DNA of 64,000 bases, taken from assembly GCA_021464245.1 (NCBI GenBank), contig JADCRB010000068.1, positions 13,803,351-13,867,350 on the forward strand, written 5' to 3'. The DNA comes from Carallia brachiata. Taxonomy: Eukaryota; Streptophyta; Magnoliopsida; Malpighiales; Rhizophoraceae. How positions within the stretch are numbered: the first letter of the stretch is position 1; each line of letters opens with the position of its first letter. Shown one piece after another: positions 23,645-36,576 of this stretch. The translations under genes and the position numbers were made by a program. Under the pieces are notes generated by a model. The model was not told the DNA's origin and made no database searches. It saw only the letters and a program-made list of their open reading frames with translations.

Positions 23645-23851
23645 GAAGCTTGGCATTGGCAACCTCTACCATTTGGGCTTATGTAATAATGACGTTGGAC
23701 AAGACACTGAAACTATTTTATATCATTTTATGGTTTATGTCGGAATTTTGATCTTTCTGGTTTTATATTTTGTTGAGCAGTTTTTGTGATATTAATCAGT
23801 CTATCAATATATGAATTATTAGTCAAATGAAATTCTCTTTGAAAATAGTTT

Positions 23852-24211
23852 ATGTTCTTTGGTAGAGTTCATAAACCCTTAGAAGGTTCAATCGGTTATC
23901 CCTTTTTTTTTTGGTCACTCTTTTGCCCTGTAAGATCAAGTTTCCCATGGTTTGTTGAAATACAAAGTCTGACGCAACGTAGCAACCTCTTCAACGATGT
24001 TAATCTTATTGAGAATTCAACAAATCTTGTGCTTGTATTAAAGATGTTGCTTAGTTATTCCGTTCGTAGGTACGTTCCTAATTTCAGGATTAAAGATGGC
24101 GGGATTTATTTCCTTAAAGATTTTATGAGGTCGTTACCAAAGGGCTTCTTCGAATATAACGATGATTTTAAGGAAAAAGATGAAGCTTTCATATGTCAAA
24201 CTCTTAGATGA
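23852..24211 (+). CDS. Unrecognised 119-aa open frame
   Basis: An ATG-initiated frame of 119 codons in a non-coding neighbourhood, longer than expected by chance at this base composition. The product is hydrophobic and aromatic in its first half and charged in its second half. I see no known domain. Sequence after the stop can be read on in another frame, so it may be a decayed transposon gene. Confidence 0.2.
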   Translation: MFFGRVHKPLEGSIGYPFFFWSLFCPVRSSFPWFVEIQSLTQRSNLFNDVNLIENSTNLVLVLKMLLSYSVRRYVPNFRIKDGGIYFLKDFMRSLPKGFFEYNDDFKEKDEAFICQTLR

Positions 24212-25067
24212 GGCCATTGATTGGTGGAATCTTATTCAGATTATTGAGTTTGTAACAATAAGCTGAAAATTAAGTAATAAGTAAACGGGGTAAATTCAAT
24301 GGTAATTGAATTTTATGACGATGACAAATTTGATGAGATTATATGTTGCTGAAAGGAGATCTAATTGTTATTTTTTATCAAACAAGTTATCGAATTCATA
24401 TTCAAATCATAAAAATTTGCCTCTTTCAATCTTTTATTACAATTAATCATGTTGATTGGGGTGTTCAAGAACTAATGTCTTGGAATTGAATTCTAGCTGC
24501 ACATCAATACCAATAGATCAAGAAGATGAAATGATTTAGGAAGAACAAGGGATACAAATAATTGGCGAACGTTTGATTAACAAGTCCTTGGGTGCTAAAG
24601 GAAGAGTGTTCGACTATTGAGCTGAAGCATGTTGTGCATTGCATTGTAGAAGCTTGCGGCGATAACAAGATCAATATGTCGGTAGATTGTATGACAGAAG
24701 TCGCATCATAACCTATATATCATAAGTAGGCTTTTTTTTTTTTTTTGCAGAATTTTCTTGCCACGACTATTTTTTTTTTTATAATTACAAATTAAAAATT
24801 AATATATTAATAATTTTTAATAATATATTTGTAATATATTTTATTTTTAATTTTTAAATAATTAATTATGAGCGAATTGTAAAATAAAAAGTAAAAGCAA
24901 TTGTTAGAAATAAATTCTTAGAATCAAATTTATAGAAATATATTTCATAAGGCAAAGTCTTTTTGTTTTTTTGGGACAAACATAACGCGTAAGATAAAGT
25001 GTTAAACCACCCCAAGTGTTTGGCTGATTAATTAATAATGCAAAAAAGGAAGTTAATAGGCCGGAAA

Positions 25068-25573
25068 GGGATATGTATAAAAAAAGTCCTAAATTTTTAG
25101 AATTTTTTTTATTTAAGTTTTAAATTTTTTTGAGATTTCATTTCAGTTTTAAACTGTTTGATTTTGTTTCAAATCAGTCTTTCCATTAGTCAAACCGTTA
25201 AAAATTACTGTTTACTAACGGAAATTTTTTTAAAAAAGTAAAATATACTATTTTAATTCACAAGTTAACAGAAATAATTTGTATAATCTTAAAAAAAATA
25301 AAATAAGAAATAAAAAATCTAAAATCTCAACTTACATATTACTATTTGAGAGTAAAATACAAGTATTTAATAACAAAAAAAAATATTTAAATAGTGTATT
25401 TTACCTTTTTAAAAAATTTCTGTTAGTGAACAATAATTTTTAACGGTTTGACTAACAGAAGGACTGATTTAGAGCAAAATTAAAAACTTTAACACTGAAA
25501 TAAAATTTTAAAAAAATTTAAAATTTAAATAAAAAAAAATCTAAAAATTTATTACTTTTTGAATGTATATCCC
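25068..25573. mobile_element. Mutator-like MITE with long TIRs
   Basis: The left arm (from GGGATATGTA at 25068 to about 25250) is matched in inverted orientation by the right arm (about 25395 to ATATCCC at 25573). Inner segments include TCAAACCGTTAAAAATTACTGT against its complement. Flanks are GGCCGGAAA (25059-25067) and AGCCGGAAG (25574-25582), a 9-bp duplication with two mismatches, as expected for Mutator-like elements. The element ends 22 bp before the longer SOBER1 start codon, so it lies in that gene's promoter or leader. Confidence 0.8.
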
Positions 25574-25594
25574 AGCCGGAAGGAAACAAGGTAA

Positions 25595-28427
25595 ATGCCA
25601 AGGCACTGCCGCCAAATAATGCCATCAAAGCCAATCGTAGCTCTCTTCGGCGTTTCGCTTTGTGCCACATTTGCAATTACCTTCATTCTTTTGTCGCCGC
25701 AGTCAACAGCCCCTCCTCCTCCTCCTCCGCCGATATTATCAGACCACCCCATGGCTTCGGCCGGGACGGCGGCTCCTCGGAGCTTCGTTCTGTGGCTTCA
25801 TGGGTTGGGTGACTCAGGCCCTGCCAATGAACCCATCAAGACTTTCTTCACCTCTCCCGCGTTCAGAAACACCAAATGGCTTTTCCCTTCCGCTCCCAAT
25901 AACCCTGTCACCTGCAACTGTATGTATTCTAAACATAAAATTGAGTGCCTTTTTTGTTTGTGGGCTCTTGCTTTTTCTTTTCTTTTTCTTTTTCGGCCAC
26001 ATGGGCTTTGATGGGCGTCAAATTGCGAGCTTTGTCGGGTGATAACCCAATTTTATATTCATGCAATAAACGATTCTGTGCAAGTAGCAAATGCTAATCA
26101 TGAGTAATTGGTCTTAAACAGTTGTTCACGATTAGTGGTGATGTCGGCTACGGTTCTACATACTACAACTCAAGAGGCAGTTGAATGATGGACTAATATT
26201 ATTTGTCAATTGGCTTTATCGCTTATCATTTTAATACTTATGTGTTTCAGCTTCTGTTGTTTATGGGGCATCTCATTCACCGCATTGACATCGTATTTCA
26301 GCGCCTAGTTAAGATTGAAAAGTGTTCAGTGAAACTTGTTGTGTGCTTAAATTCAGTGCTTTGCATTTTTTGTCTTTTCATTTTTAGCTTCATTCTGCTG
26401 TTCATGGTTGGTTTAGTAGCAACAGATGATGTATGTATTATTTCTCTTCCTTTGTTCAAGATTTTAACGATTTGTCCTCGTGATGCTTTATTATTATTAT
26501 TATCAATGTTAACCTTAACTGTCCTGTTATTGTAGATGGTGCTGTAATGCCGTCGTGGTTTGACATTCATGAGATTCCTGTAACAGCTGTGAGTTAAGCG
26601 TTTCCTCATCTCTTTCTTTTGAATCTTTTTTAGGGCATGTTCATCTTGGTTCCTCTTGCTTCTATCAGACGGCGTTAAGTTAGCAATTTTCAATTATCAA
26701 ATGGCAAGGGACTCTTTATTAATCATCTTAGTTTTTTTTTTTTTTGTCACTTCTATGGGATAGATTTTCACACTTGATAGAAATATGGTGGTTTAAGTTT
26801 CGTAGTTCTTGATCCACTCTCCTCCGTTGTATGAATAGCCGACTCCCATTGTCTCTTTTTAGTATGACAAACTCTGTTTTCTATTGCAAGATTAACAATG
26901 AACGTGAACCATAGTGTGGTGGAATTACATTTAAGCAATTCATCTGATTGCAATTAATAATTTTCCTGAGTTTTAACCCAGTTCAATTCAAGCCCTCAAT
27001 AGTAGAAGTTGTCTTCTTGTTCAAAATTCTTGTCAGAGTATAACTTCTGATGCATGAATATTCCTAGGCTACTTCACTATTACAATTACTACAATTTGAA
27101 TGATCTGCTGTCCCTTGCTTGAATCTGTTATTCGGCTTTCTTCCTTGTTCCTTCAATTTGGGTGTACCAAGTTCTATGATGGTGCAATATACACCCAGCA
27201 TGTCATTCATGGGTGAAACTGCCCCATAATGTGATCTGAATGTTTTGTTTATGATGTACAAAGAGAAGATATATAAACCTTTCAGATATCACATCTAACG
27301 CAGTTTGATGGAAAATTTTCACCACTTGCTAAAGTCCATCATCGGGGCTGTTCTTTCCACTCTCAGTTTTATAGAACTGCATTCTATAATGATGCATAAT
27401 CATGCAGCATACATGCTCTGGTGATGAATTTTTTACTCAGGCTATTTGATTCGAACAAGCTGATTATTTCGTGATGTTCAGGATGATGAAGTTGATGGCT
27501 TTCTGGTTTTTAATTATTCTCAAAGAGTTGAAACTATGCAGCTTTTATTTATTATATGGGAATATAGGCTGCCTTTGATGCTGATTCTCCACGCAATTTA
27601 TTATTATTTTGCAAATGAAAATCAGGAATCACCACAAGACGAAAGGGGTTTGCTTAAAGCAGTTCGGAATGTACATCAAGTGATAGACAAGGAAATAGCT
27701 TCTGGGACAAATTCTGACAATATATTTCTGTGTGGATTTAGTCAAGGAGGTCTCTCTCTCTCTCTCTCCCCCCCACACACCCCCCCCCCCCCCGGCCCCC
27801 CAAAATGTATGCATGTCTGTGTGGATGTGCACATTAATATGTTAACATAATTTTCATGTTGATGACATTCACTTTTCTAACAATTTTTTGCAGGTGCCTT
27901 GACCTTGGCTAGTGTTCTACTGTACCCAAAAACTTTAGGAGGAGGCGCTGTCTTCAGTGGATGGCTTCCTTTTAATTCTTCTATAATTGACCAGATTCCA
28001 CTAGATGCAAAGAAGGTCTTAGTTAAATCAGATAAACATATGTTAACCATTTCCATTTCTAATGAAGACTAACTCTTCTTCGCTATTACAAGTTTTTTTC
28101 TGTTGAAGTCCTAATGGTTTGAGATGTGAAAGTTTGGGCAGACACCTATATTGTGGTCGCATGGAATGGCTGATAGAACTGTGTTGTTCGAAGCTGGACA
28201 AGCAGGCCCCACTTTCCTCAAACGGGCCGGCATAAGCTGTGAGTTTAAGGTACGTGTTGTTTTAAGCATCCGAACCCCAAAGTTATCTTTCTGGAATCAA
28301 TCAAATCATTGAATTATGTGCATCTGTAATTTATCAGGCATACCCTGGCCTTGGCCACTCATTAAGCAACGAAGAGTTGCAAAACCTGGAATCATGGATC
28401 AAGGCACGTTTGCAAAATTCTTCATAA
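25595..28427 (+). CDS. SOBER1: SOBER1-like acyl-protein thioesterase/carboxylesterase
   Basis: Six exons: 25595-25919, 26536-26588, 27626-27749, 27894-28015, 28142-28249 and 28338-28427. All join in frame, giving 273 aa from 25595 or 221 aa from the second ATG at 25751. This is an alpha/beta hydrolase: SFVLWLHGLGDSGPANEP, LFPSAPNNPVTCNYGAVM, nucleophile GFSQGG (Ser165 of the long form), WSHGMADRTV (Asp219) and YPGLGHS (His251) form the catalytic triad. It matches the SOBER1/TIPSY1 group of Arabidopsis (about 228 aa), linked to suppression of AvrBsT-triggered immunity through lipid or protein deacylation. The long start adds a hydrophobic segment (about residues 12-34) and a Pro run, which would anchor or export the enzyme; SOBER1 itself lacks this. 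Introns are short except intron 2. Confidence 0.93.
27752..27800 (+). repeat. CT-repeat and C-run in SOBER1 intron 3
   Basis: A (TC)n run, then a CACA-interrupted run of C and a GGCCCCCC end, begin two bases after the donor at 27750. Length variation here could affect splicing. Confidence 0.9.
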
Positions 28428-29375
28428 AGGTTTAAGTATGTTCGAAGTTGCATACATAATTAAAATATGGGTCAAGGTTTATGTATTTTGTTTGAATCAA
28501 TGAGGCATATCTTGCAGGCTGTTACATTCAGAATCAGAACTCAGTGGTCCCCTTCCATTGATCCTATCTTGCCTTATTGTGCATGTCATCACAAGCAAAC
28601 CTCCCAACGCGTAATTCATTTTTTGAAAAACAAGAAACCTCAAGCTTCTTGCGGAAAGGAAGAGGTTGCTACAGTTAGTTTTCTTTTTATTTATTTATTT
28701 ATTTATTTACGGCTCGGATCGACTCATAGGCCTTAATTATGCCATTGACTATGTGCAATAACCCCGAATGAGTAGCAAATCATAGGGAGAATGTATGGGT
28801 TTAATTCTTCAATGGAATTGATAGGCTTTTCAAAGGGGTGACTGGATGGAACTTGGATTGTCATCCGTCCCAGTTGCAGAGATGTCGGGATCATATACCC
28901 ACAAACAAGTTAACAACTGATCAAACAGTCAGCGGCAAAAGCTCCAATAAGGGCGTTCAGATTTTCTTAAATCTCCACAAATGCAGGTTATCCAAGCGGC
29001 CAGGCTCTGGTCAATATGGAATTGCAGCATCGTATAAATCGACAATTCCAGCAAGCATGCACAATACTAAGAACAACTTGTTCACTTACACGACATCCAA
29101 TAGCTACTTCAAATGAAGAAAGCATGGAACTTTGGATACAATTATCCGGCTTCTAATTAAAGATGGTCTAAGGTGTACTTATGTTGCTGCACAAATGTGA
29201 CCTACATGCAATGAAACTAACCAAAAAAAAAAAATGTTAAGAATAGTAGTGGCATTTAGATACAAATTAATTACTTTTGGAAAGACTTAATTTAAGAATG
29301 AAAATACATATAAACATTGTAAAATAAATCAGTGAAGGAGCCAAGCCGAGCCAAGCAGGGCAAGAGGCGAGAGAG
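28428..29375. other. Space between convergent SOBER1 and HT1
   Basis: 3' UTRs of both genes are expected here. There is a TTTA microsatellite at about 28686-28710. The 92-aa frame at 28838-29116 has no domain I recognise. Confidence 0.5.
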
Positions 29376-31872
29376 CTAGGCATGTACAGGTATAGATGAG
29401 GAGCTCATGGAGACACAGCCTTTGAGGCGCTCAAGAATGACAATTCGGCTGACAAGACCTCCTGAATGTGAATGTGAATGTGAAATAAGTCTAAGAGGGA
29501 GTCCCTCCCTGATGCATTCCTCGTACTTCTCCAAGGCCGCAACGATATAGCTGAAATCTGGACGCTTTGATGGGTTTGCTGCCCAGCACCGTTTTATCAA
29601 GTGTGCCAGTGCCGGCTGACAACTGGCTGGTAAAGGAGGCCTCTCATTCTGCATGCCAAATATTATTATTCAAGGAGAGTAACTTAATTATTGTCAACAA
29701 AGAATTACTACCATCAGATTATCGAAATTAATTTGATAGTATGAAACATATATAATGTGAAGCAAACTGAAGATTAAATTAATTACACCACTTAAGGTAA
29801 TAGTTTGGTAATAAGTTAATGCGTCTTTTCCTACATTAATTCGAATTCGAGTCTCCACACCTCATTAAGTGAGAATAATATCGAGACACAGTATTGAGTT
29901 TAAAACTCGTTAATATCATAGTCAGACGTAGAGAAGACTCATTTGGCCTCATCAGTACTTAAGTAGGGGGTTCTTCCTATGGGAGAAATTGATTGAGGAC
30001 AAAACAAGTGACTCCCAGCCTAAATTCATACGTGCAATAACTCACCTACTAGTGATACTAAAAAGATTAATGACGTTTCATATTGAATATAAATAAAGTG
30101 TCCTTCCAATTCTCTCTAAGCATCTCAGTCAGAAAAATATACGAATAGATGCACATCCAGGAATCGTTGGTTCGTTAATTCCATCATTATCGTGATTTAA
30201 CTGGACTACTTTCCCATTAGCATCGAATATTAAGGTGAAAAGTCTAATTTTTTTAATTTTCAAAAAAAAAAATAAAAATAAAAATAAAAAACCAGATATA
30301 CCAAAGGAAAAGAGCCACACATAAGCTTTGCTGACTAATACTCAGAGAAAGTAATTAACCAAAGATGCACAGATGTTTAGAGGAATTATATTGCATTCTA
30401 GCCAGCTGGATATTGGTATATATATATATATATAGATATATGTATGTATGTATGTATGTATATCTGACCTTCTCAGCCACAGCAAATGCAGCCTGCACAG
30501 GAGTCATTCCTTGAAAGGGAAGCAAAGCTGTGGTGAGCTCCCACAACACTATCCCGAAACTGTAGACATCAACTTTTCGAGTGTATGGCTTCTCCTTGAT
30601 CATCTCAGGCGCCATCCAGCGATAAGTTCCCATGTTCCCTTTAGCTTCCTGGCACTGAGTTTCTAGGCACGATGTACCAAAATCTGCCACTTTAACCCGC
30701 ATTTCGTCATTTAGAAGCAGATTACTTGATTTAAGGTCTCTGTGAATCACTCCTTGTGAATGAAGATACTCCATTCCCCGCGAGATATCAAGAGCTAACC
30801 TCAGTATCGTCTCGGTTGAAAGCGAGTATGGCTCTTTCTTGTTCAGATACATCCTCAGCGTTCCTTGCGACATGTATTCTGTGATGATACAGTACACAGG
30901 TGGCTTTTTACAGGCTGCAATGAACTGTAAAGAAGATGGTTTGCACTTAATTTACAGCGAAGCAATGAAAGACCTGCAATTTATTATCTTAGCTACTGTC
31001 ATTTTTTGACAAAAATGAATGAATCTCTTCTCTTGATTGCAACAATATTTTATGGGTGAAGCATAAAGAGGCATTTGGGCAAGGCTTGCTCAACCTGGAG
31101 ATCAATCTCCTGTTGCTAAGCAGCTTTTTATTATAACATCAGCCAACTATATAGTGTTGCAGACTTAATGTCATTACAATTTAAGAAAGACTTCACACTG
31201 GGAACAGATTTTCTTGATAGAACAAATAGAATCTTATAATTCTAAGAAGTTATTCTGTTAATTTGAGAACAATCATATAAATAAGAATAAGAGAAATGCC
31301 AGCGGCCGATAACTAAACTTGATCTCTATCTATATCTTCTATATGCTCTGTCCCACAATAAATGGATTAAAGTGTAGTAAGGCCAACATATGCATACATA
31401 CAAAAGGACCGATGTGAGTTGTGGAAATTAATGTCATGAATCAATGACTTACCTGGACTATATTGGGATGGAAGAGGCGCGAAAGGAAAGCGACTTCAGA
31501 TTTAAATTGCTGCTCGAGCAAAGCTCTGGTCTCCTCTTTTTGGTTGGGAATCCTCACCATTTTGACAGCAACAGCTCTCTGCTTGTAAATGCCGCGGTAA
31601 ATCCTGCTGTGAGCCCCGGAGGCGAACTTGTTGCCGATGAACAGTTGGGAAAGGTCAGCAGTCCAGTCGTCTTGGTCATCCTTGGACGTATCCCAGGACT
31701 CCACATTTTCGGATTCCAGTATCATGGACCAGGATTCCATGCTGTCAAATCTCCTTCTCTCCATGTTCTCCATGTCAGAATTCAACTTACTTCTTGAAAA
31801 AGAGGGAGGGATTGTTAAAGGCTTGCTCTTCGATCTACGGAGGCGAAATCCATGGAAACATGAGGTCGCCAT
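29376..31872 (-). CDS. HT1: HT1-type Raf-like Ser/Thr protein kinase
   Basis: Minus-strand exons 31872-31453, 30924-30469 and 29648-29376, all phase 0, give 382 aa; Arabidopsis HT1 is 390. N-terminal residues 1-70 include ENMERRRFDSMESWSMILE, a conserved HT1 feature. The kinase domain has a glycine-loop variant FASGAHSRIYRG, ATP-binding Lys104 in VAVKM, HRDLKSSN with catalytic Asp203, DFG Asp221 and RWMAPEM. The tail ends SSIPVHA. HT1 is a negative regulator of CO2-induced stomatal closure that acts with MPK4/MPK12 and CBC kinases upstream of SLAC1. Near-identity in the kinase core makes the assignment firm. The catalytic loop has SSN where the Arabidopsis protein, as I recall it, has SNN, a mild change. 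Introns are about 0.5 and 0.8 kb. Confidence 0.95.
29786..30060 (+). mobile_element. tRNA-derived SINE-like element (HT1 intron 2)
   Basis: Contains a box-A-like GTAATAGTTTGGTAATAAG and a box-B-like AATTCGAGTCTCC about 50 bp on. Related copies lie at 40450-40715 (-), 41160-41420 (+) and 52640-52930 (-), sharing phrases such as CGTTAATATCATAGTCAGACGTAG. Confidence 0.5.
30417..30462. repeat. TA/TATG microsatellite in HT1 intron 2
   Basis: (TA)n then (TATG)n ends about six bases from the splice donor at 30468-30467 on the minus strand. Confidence 0.95.
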
Positions 31873-33600
31873 TGAAAAACAAACAATTTTTAACTTCCCA
31901 ATTAATTAAGCACTTTAGAAGAAGAAGAACGATATAGTTTGATGCGATTTCCTCTGTTGTTTTTTTTCTCTTTTTGGTTGGTTTCCTTGAAATTTTGTTG
32001 GGTCAAAACAAACAATCAGAAGGAGCTTTCCTTCTGAATGTATGAATTGATTTTAGGAAGTGCATGAACTGATTCAAAAACATGGATGGTTCTATGGTAA
32101 AATGAAAACAAAAGATGGGTTTTCATGGATTGACCTGAAAAACAGAAAGAAATCAGTCACAGAGCCAAAGAAAGCAGGGCTGGATTTTGGAACCGAAAAC
32201 CCAGAGAGAGCTACAGCTAGAGCTAGTCAAATGAAAGCCATCCATTTTCAGAGTTCCCAGTTTCTTGGGAAGCAAAGAAGAGGAAGAATAAATGACAGAA
32301 AAGAAGAAGAAGAAGAAGAAAAGGGAAGAAATGATAAGGAGTTTGAGTCATGGCATGGATGGAAGAAATTGAAATTAAAGAAAGGAAGGAAGGAAAGACA
32401 AAACTCACGAAAACGAAAGTTGTACTTATTGGCAGAGAGGAAGAGCTAAAGAGGCTTTCACGGCTTTTTCTTTTCTTTTCTTTGTTTTGTTTTTTTGTTT
32501 TTTTTCCTTCTCTTCCTAATAGATTCAGGACAGAAGAAGAGATGGGGTCAGTTCTCTGTAGCAGTAGAAACAGATCAATTCAAAAACACAGATTTCAGGG
32601 GCGTCTCGTGATTGCCTCTTTCAAAAGCAATACCTTTTATTTATATATATATTTCTTCTGGCTTCTGGGAGGCAGACACTGAAGGGAGAGAGAGAGTAAG
32701 TGTGTGCAATTTTCTTGATCGAATCCAACTGCTCTGTTTCGGTTGGGTGCCTTGTTTTGTTTATTCATCATTAATGCCAAGTGGCCATGGTGGCGACAGA
32801 AAGAAGAGTTCCCATGTATTGCCGATTATGGGGTGTTTGGTTCTGCATTATTAATTATTGTTGTTATTATTGATAATTAATTATTATTATTATTTATTAT
32901 TATTAATTAATAAAATAATATTATGATATTTAATTAAATTGACTCGTTATTAATTAAACAATAAAATGATCCATTCAAGAATCTAGTAATATAATCAAAA
33001 ACACAAAACATTCCCCAATTGCCAATGTCATTCACTCATTTTTTTTTTTTGAACAACGCCATTCACTCATATTAGATACCAACTTAGGAATCTTAGAATA
33101 TTATAACATAGGGCTCCAGTAGCAGTCCATTAGGGCTCGATCTAATATAACGTAGGGCTCCTCTGTACCCAACCAAAGGCGGACCGAGGGCCCTTGATTA
33201 GTCGGAGACAGAACAAAAGAGTATATTCCACTTTTCTCAAAAACCCTACTATGGCTAAAAGCTTTGACCCCAATAATTATTGTATGAGTCTCGTTGCACG
33301 AAACGGTTTTTTTAGCCAATGATCAAATTTTTTAATAGTTGTATATTCACTTTATTTTAATTATTTACATATTTTACTTAATGATATGCATTTCACAAAT
33401 TATTATTATTTTTAAATGTGTTGGTTTCATAGCTCCTCTCACGCTCTCACACAGCATCTCACTCTGTTTATTTTTGTGTTTTCTAACTGTGTAATATATA
33501 ATTTTATGATAGGGTACATTCGTTCTCAAAAAAAAAAAAAAAAAAAGGAATTGGATAGCCAATGCCATCATTTCCATGTGTACCATGTATCAATTTCCAT
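31873..33600. other. HT1 upstream region
   Basis: Leader and promoter of HT1 are expected in the first 0.8 kb, which has GA-rich and CT-rich runs such as (GAA)n at about 32301-32321. AT-rich sequence follows from 32840. No second gene is supported. Confidence 0.5.
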
Positions 33601-35958
33601 TTTTCTACTCATAAACACGTGAGTTTTGTTAGATGAACACAAATTTCATGACTCAATTAATTATGACTATGCTGTTATATATATTGACAAAAAAAAAATT
33701 TATTGTGAATATATTGATCATCATATTTATGGGTTGGAATTAGAGTTTCTTTCGTTCTTCTTGCCTCATTCAATCCAATCTATAAAAAGAGATTTACTAT
33801 TCGAATATTATTAGATCTAAGCGGTACTCTTTCAAGTTGACCAAAAGGTGTTAAAGAGTCTTTAATTAGAAGTGCACAAGTCATAATCAAACCGAACAAT
33901 TTTAAAAGTTAAAGTCTCACAGACACTGTTTATAAAACTTAAACCTGAGTCAAGAATAAAAGAAACATGTTAAATGATTATCAAACTATCATTTTGAATG
34001 ATATTATACATTTTTCTTATAATTTGTGTTCAATGATTAATTATATCACTAGATAACGCACCCATGTAATCATTTCAACAGTTCCCATCACTTTTGTTCA
34101 TCGACGGGAATAGTATGAAAAAGAATTACAGCATATAATATGTCACGGTCGCGCTCATGTAATTTGGTTAACTTTATTATATAATATAATTGCTATGCAA
34201 CTACATCATTTCACGACATTAAATATTAAATAGCATACAGACCACTTTGAGGTACCGACTGTGAATTGAAAAATAAGATTTGATATCTCATGCATCTCGA
34301 GCAGGGCAAAAGTGTGAGCTACTGATGTTTGAGTGATTGATACTCTTTATATGAGAAGTTAACGAAGATATCGTTGGAAAATAACTATATCCTGTGTTTA
34401 TTCTCACTAACATTTTCCTAGGAAGAAAAAGAAAAGTGGTGGCAGAGGTTGAGGTTATGGTCGCCCACTATCATCATTATTTATAGCACCAACAATTCAA
34501 CTCAATAGATAGAAAAGTGCTAAATCATAAGTAATATTACAACATTGTGATGTTGTTTAAGAAAATCCCCAATAATTCTGTCCATTAGTTTTTTTTTTTT
34601 GGTTAAGTTATAATTCTATCCATTAATATTGTCCTTAAGTATTCATTTGTTTTTTACGGCATGACTATAATTTATAACCAGTTTTATTGTCTAAGCTACT
34701 CGCGATATTCTTATATTTTTACTTTTTTTGTTGAAAATTTTATTTAGAAGAAAATTAGATATACTTGTAATGTCATATGATACAGGCCAATGCTATATGT
34801 CAACAATTTAAGATGATTTTTATAATAAATATATACATATTTGTTTCTTGATCTATAATAAAACACAATCTTCTATAAGCCATTATTATGTTGTGCCACT
34901 ATATACAAATATATTTAAAAAAATGTTATAATTGGGAAGAAAAAATGGTCTAAAAAACCATTGACAGCATAAATTCAAAGTCTCATTGCAACATAAATTC
35001 CGCAGGATAGAGACATGGGAAATTAAGAAAAATGAATATTTTCAAGAAACTATAAAATACTACAAATAATAAAAGGTAAAATTCCTAGCACTTACCGCTC
35101 GATAGGAGTGGATACTGTTGTGTTTTTTTAGATTAGTGTGTTTGGATGTTGTATTTTGAGAAATATGTTTTGTTTTGTGTTGAGAAACGCATTTTTGTTG
35201 TGTGTTGAGATACACGTTTTGTTGGTAGTTTAAATTTATACGAAGTCGTTGCCAAACATATCCAATTGATTTTTATCATAGGTCCGTCAAAGTGGAGTGT
35301 TTGCTGTTTTGTGCAACTTAATCCAGTTAGTACCCTCATCCGAAAGGTTTATAAGTTTCAAGTCCTGTTAGTAAATGGTCATTTTGACCATGTCAACTAT
35401 GAGCTTATATTAAAAAAAAAAAAGAGATTAAGCAAAAGAGGCTCTCAAACCCTAGAATCTTGTACTCCATTGATATGAGGTTAAGCACATCTACGGACTA
35501 TACAAACTGTATGGCACAGTGGCTTGTGTTAAATCCATGCACAAGAACACTCAAAAATGAAAGAGAGTCAAAAGATAAAGAAAGAAACGAGAGTATGGAG
35601 AAGAAACTTTGAGAAAGCAAATTAACTCACCTATTGAAGGTTTTGAATTTCTCACATACATAAAAAAAAAAAGAAAAAGGTGTTGAAATATAATTGAAGT
35701 CTACAAAGAAGATGAGAAGAAGTAGAACCACAAGTTGTTTTTTTGGATTTTTCTTGCATAACCTTTTGCAACTCCTGTTTCAATTCCCTATTACAAAATT
35801 CCTCATATTCCCCTATGTCCACTCTTTTCTTCTTACCCCCCACCACCATCACCAATTTTGGTATTAATTCAAATATCTGAGTTTCAATAGTCAATGGACG
35901 TTTGACACAGTCCTTTGTCTGTAATCATTTTTCCTCATTATAAAGCTCACAAGGAGGG

Positions 35959-35993
<35 letters not shown>

Positions 35994-36084
35994 CCTGGTG
36001 GTTAATGGCAGCATGAATACAGAGCGTGCCAATTTTCGGTTATGTGAAAGCCTTTTTTTTTTCTTTTTTTTAATTAATAAACAA
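33601..36084. other. Intergenic
   Basis: No gene supported. A short hairpin repeat ATGGTCATTTTGACCAT lies at 35375-35391, with a relative at 47585-47601. A (GA)n microsatellite lies at about 35956-35990. Confidence 0.5.
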
Positions 36085-36375
36085 AACTATCATCAATTTT
36101 ATCTAAAATAATAAATCTGACATCAACTTTAAAAAGTAATAAATCTAACACTAATTTTACTTAAAACAACAAATTAACACGCAAAGATTTTATATGAATA
36201 GAATTATCAGTTTTGATGACAGATTTATAAAAAATATATTTGTTTCGATAACATGATAATTATATAAGTTAGTGTCAAATTATCGAAACAGATAAATTTT
36301 GTTCAAGAAATTTCATAGTATGCTAAATTTGTTACTCTAGCCAAAGTTAGTACTAGATTTATTACTTTTTAAATT
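36085..36375. mobile_element. MITE-like inverted repeat
   Basis: The left end (ATTTTATCTAAAATAATAAATCTGA with a second CTTTAAAAAGTAATAAATC) is mirrored at the right by GATTTATTACTTTTTAAATTAGTA. A related structure is at about 46005-46300. It abuts the Copia element. Confidence 0.5.
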
Positions 36376-36576
36376 AGTACTTATTAGCTGATCACCCACA
36401 ACGGTAACTCAAGTTGCCCAAGACTTAGCCGAAGTTACTCAAGAATTAGCTTAGTTTTATGTCTTGTAACTTACTTCTTATTTTTGGGCTGCATTGTAAT
36501 CTTTTCGTTCACCCACTTTGTATATATTACTGAGTTGTACACCTTGAATGAATCAATGAAACCAAAAACATTTACA
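36376..36576 (+). repeat. Probable Copia 5' LTR (left end uncertain)
   Basis: This sequence ends in CA immediately before a Met-type primer site, and has a possible TATA (TATATATTA near 36521) and a transcribed-end-like tail (AATGAATCAATGAAA). No second LTR is present, so the left boundary is a guess. Confidence 0.5.

Noticed and set aside
31444..31909. Plus-strand frames over HT1 exon 1
   Set aside because: The minus strand encodes a clear kinase exon; the plus frames are antisense shadows.
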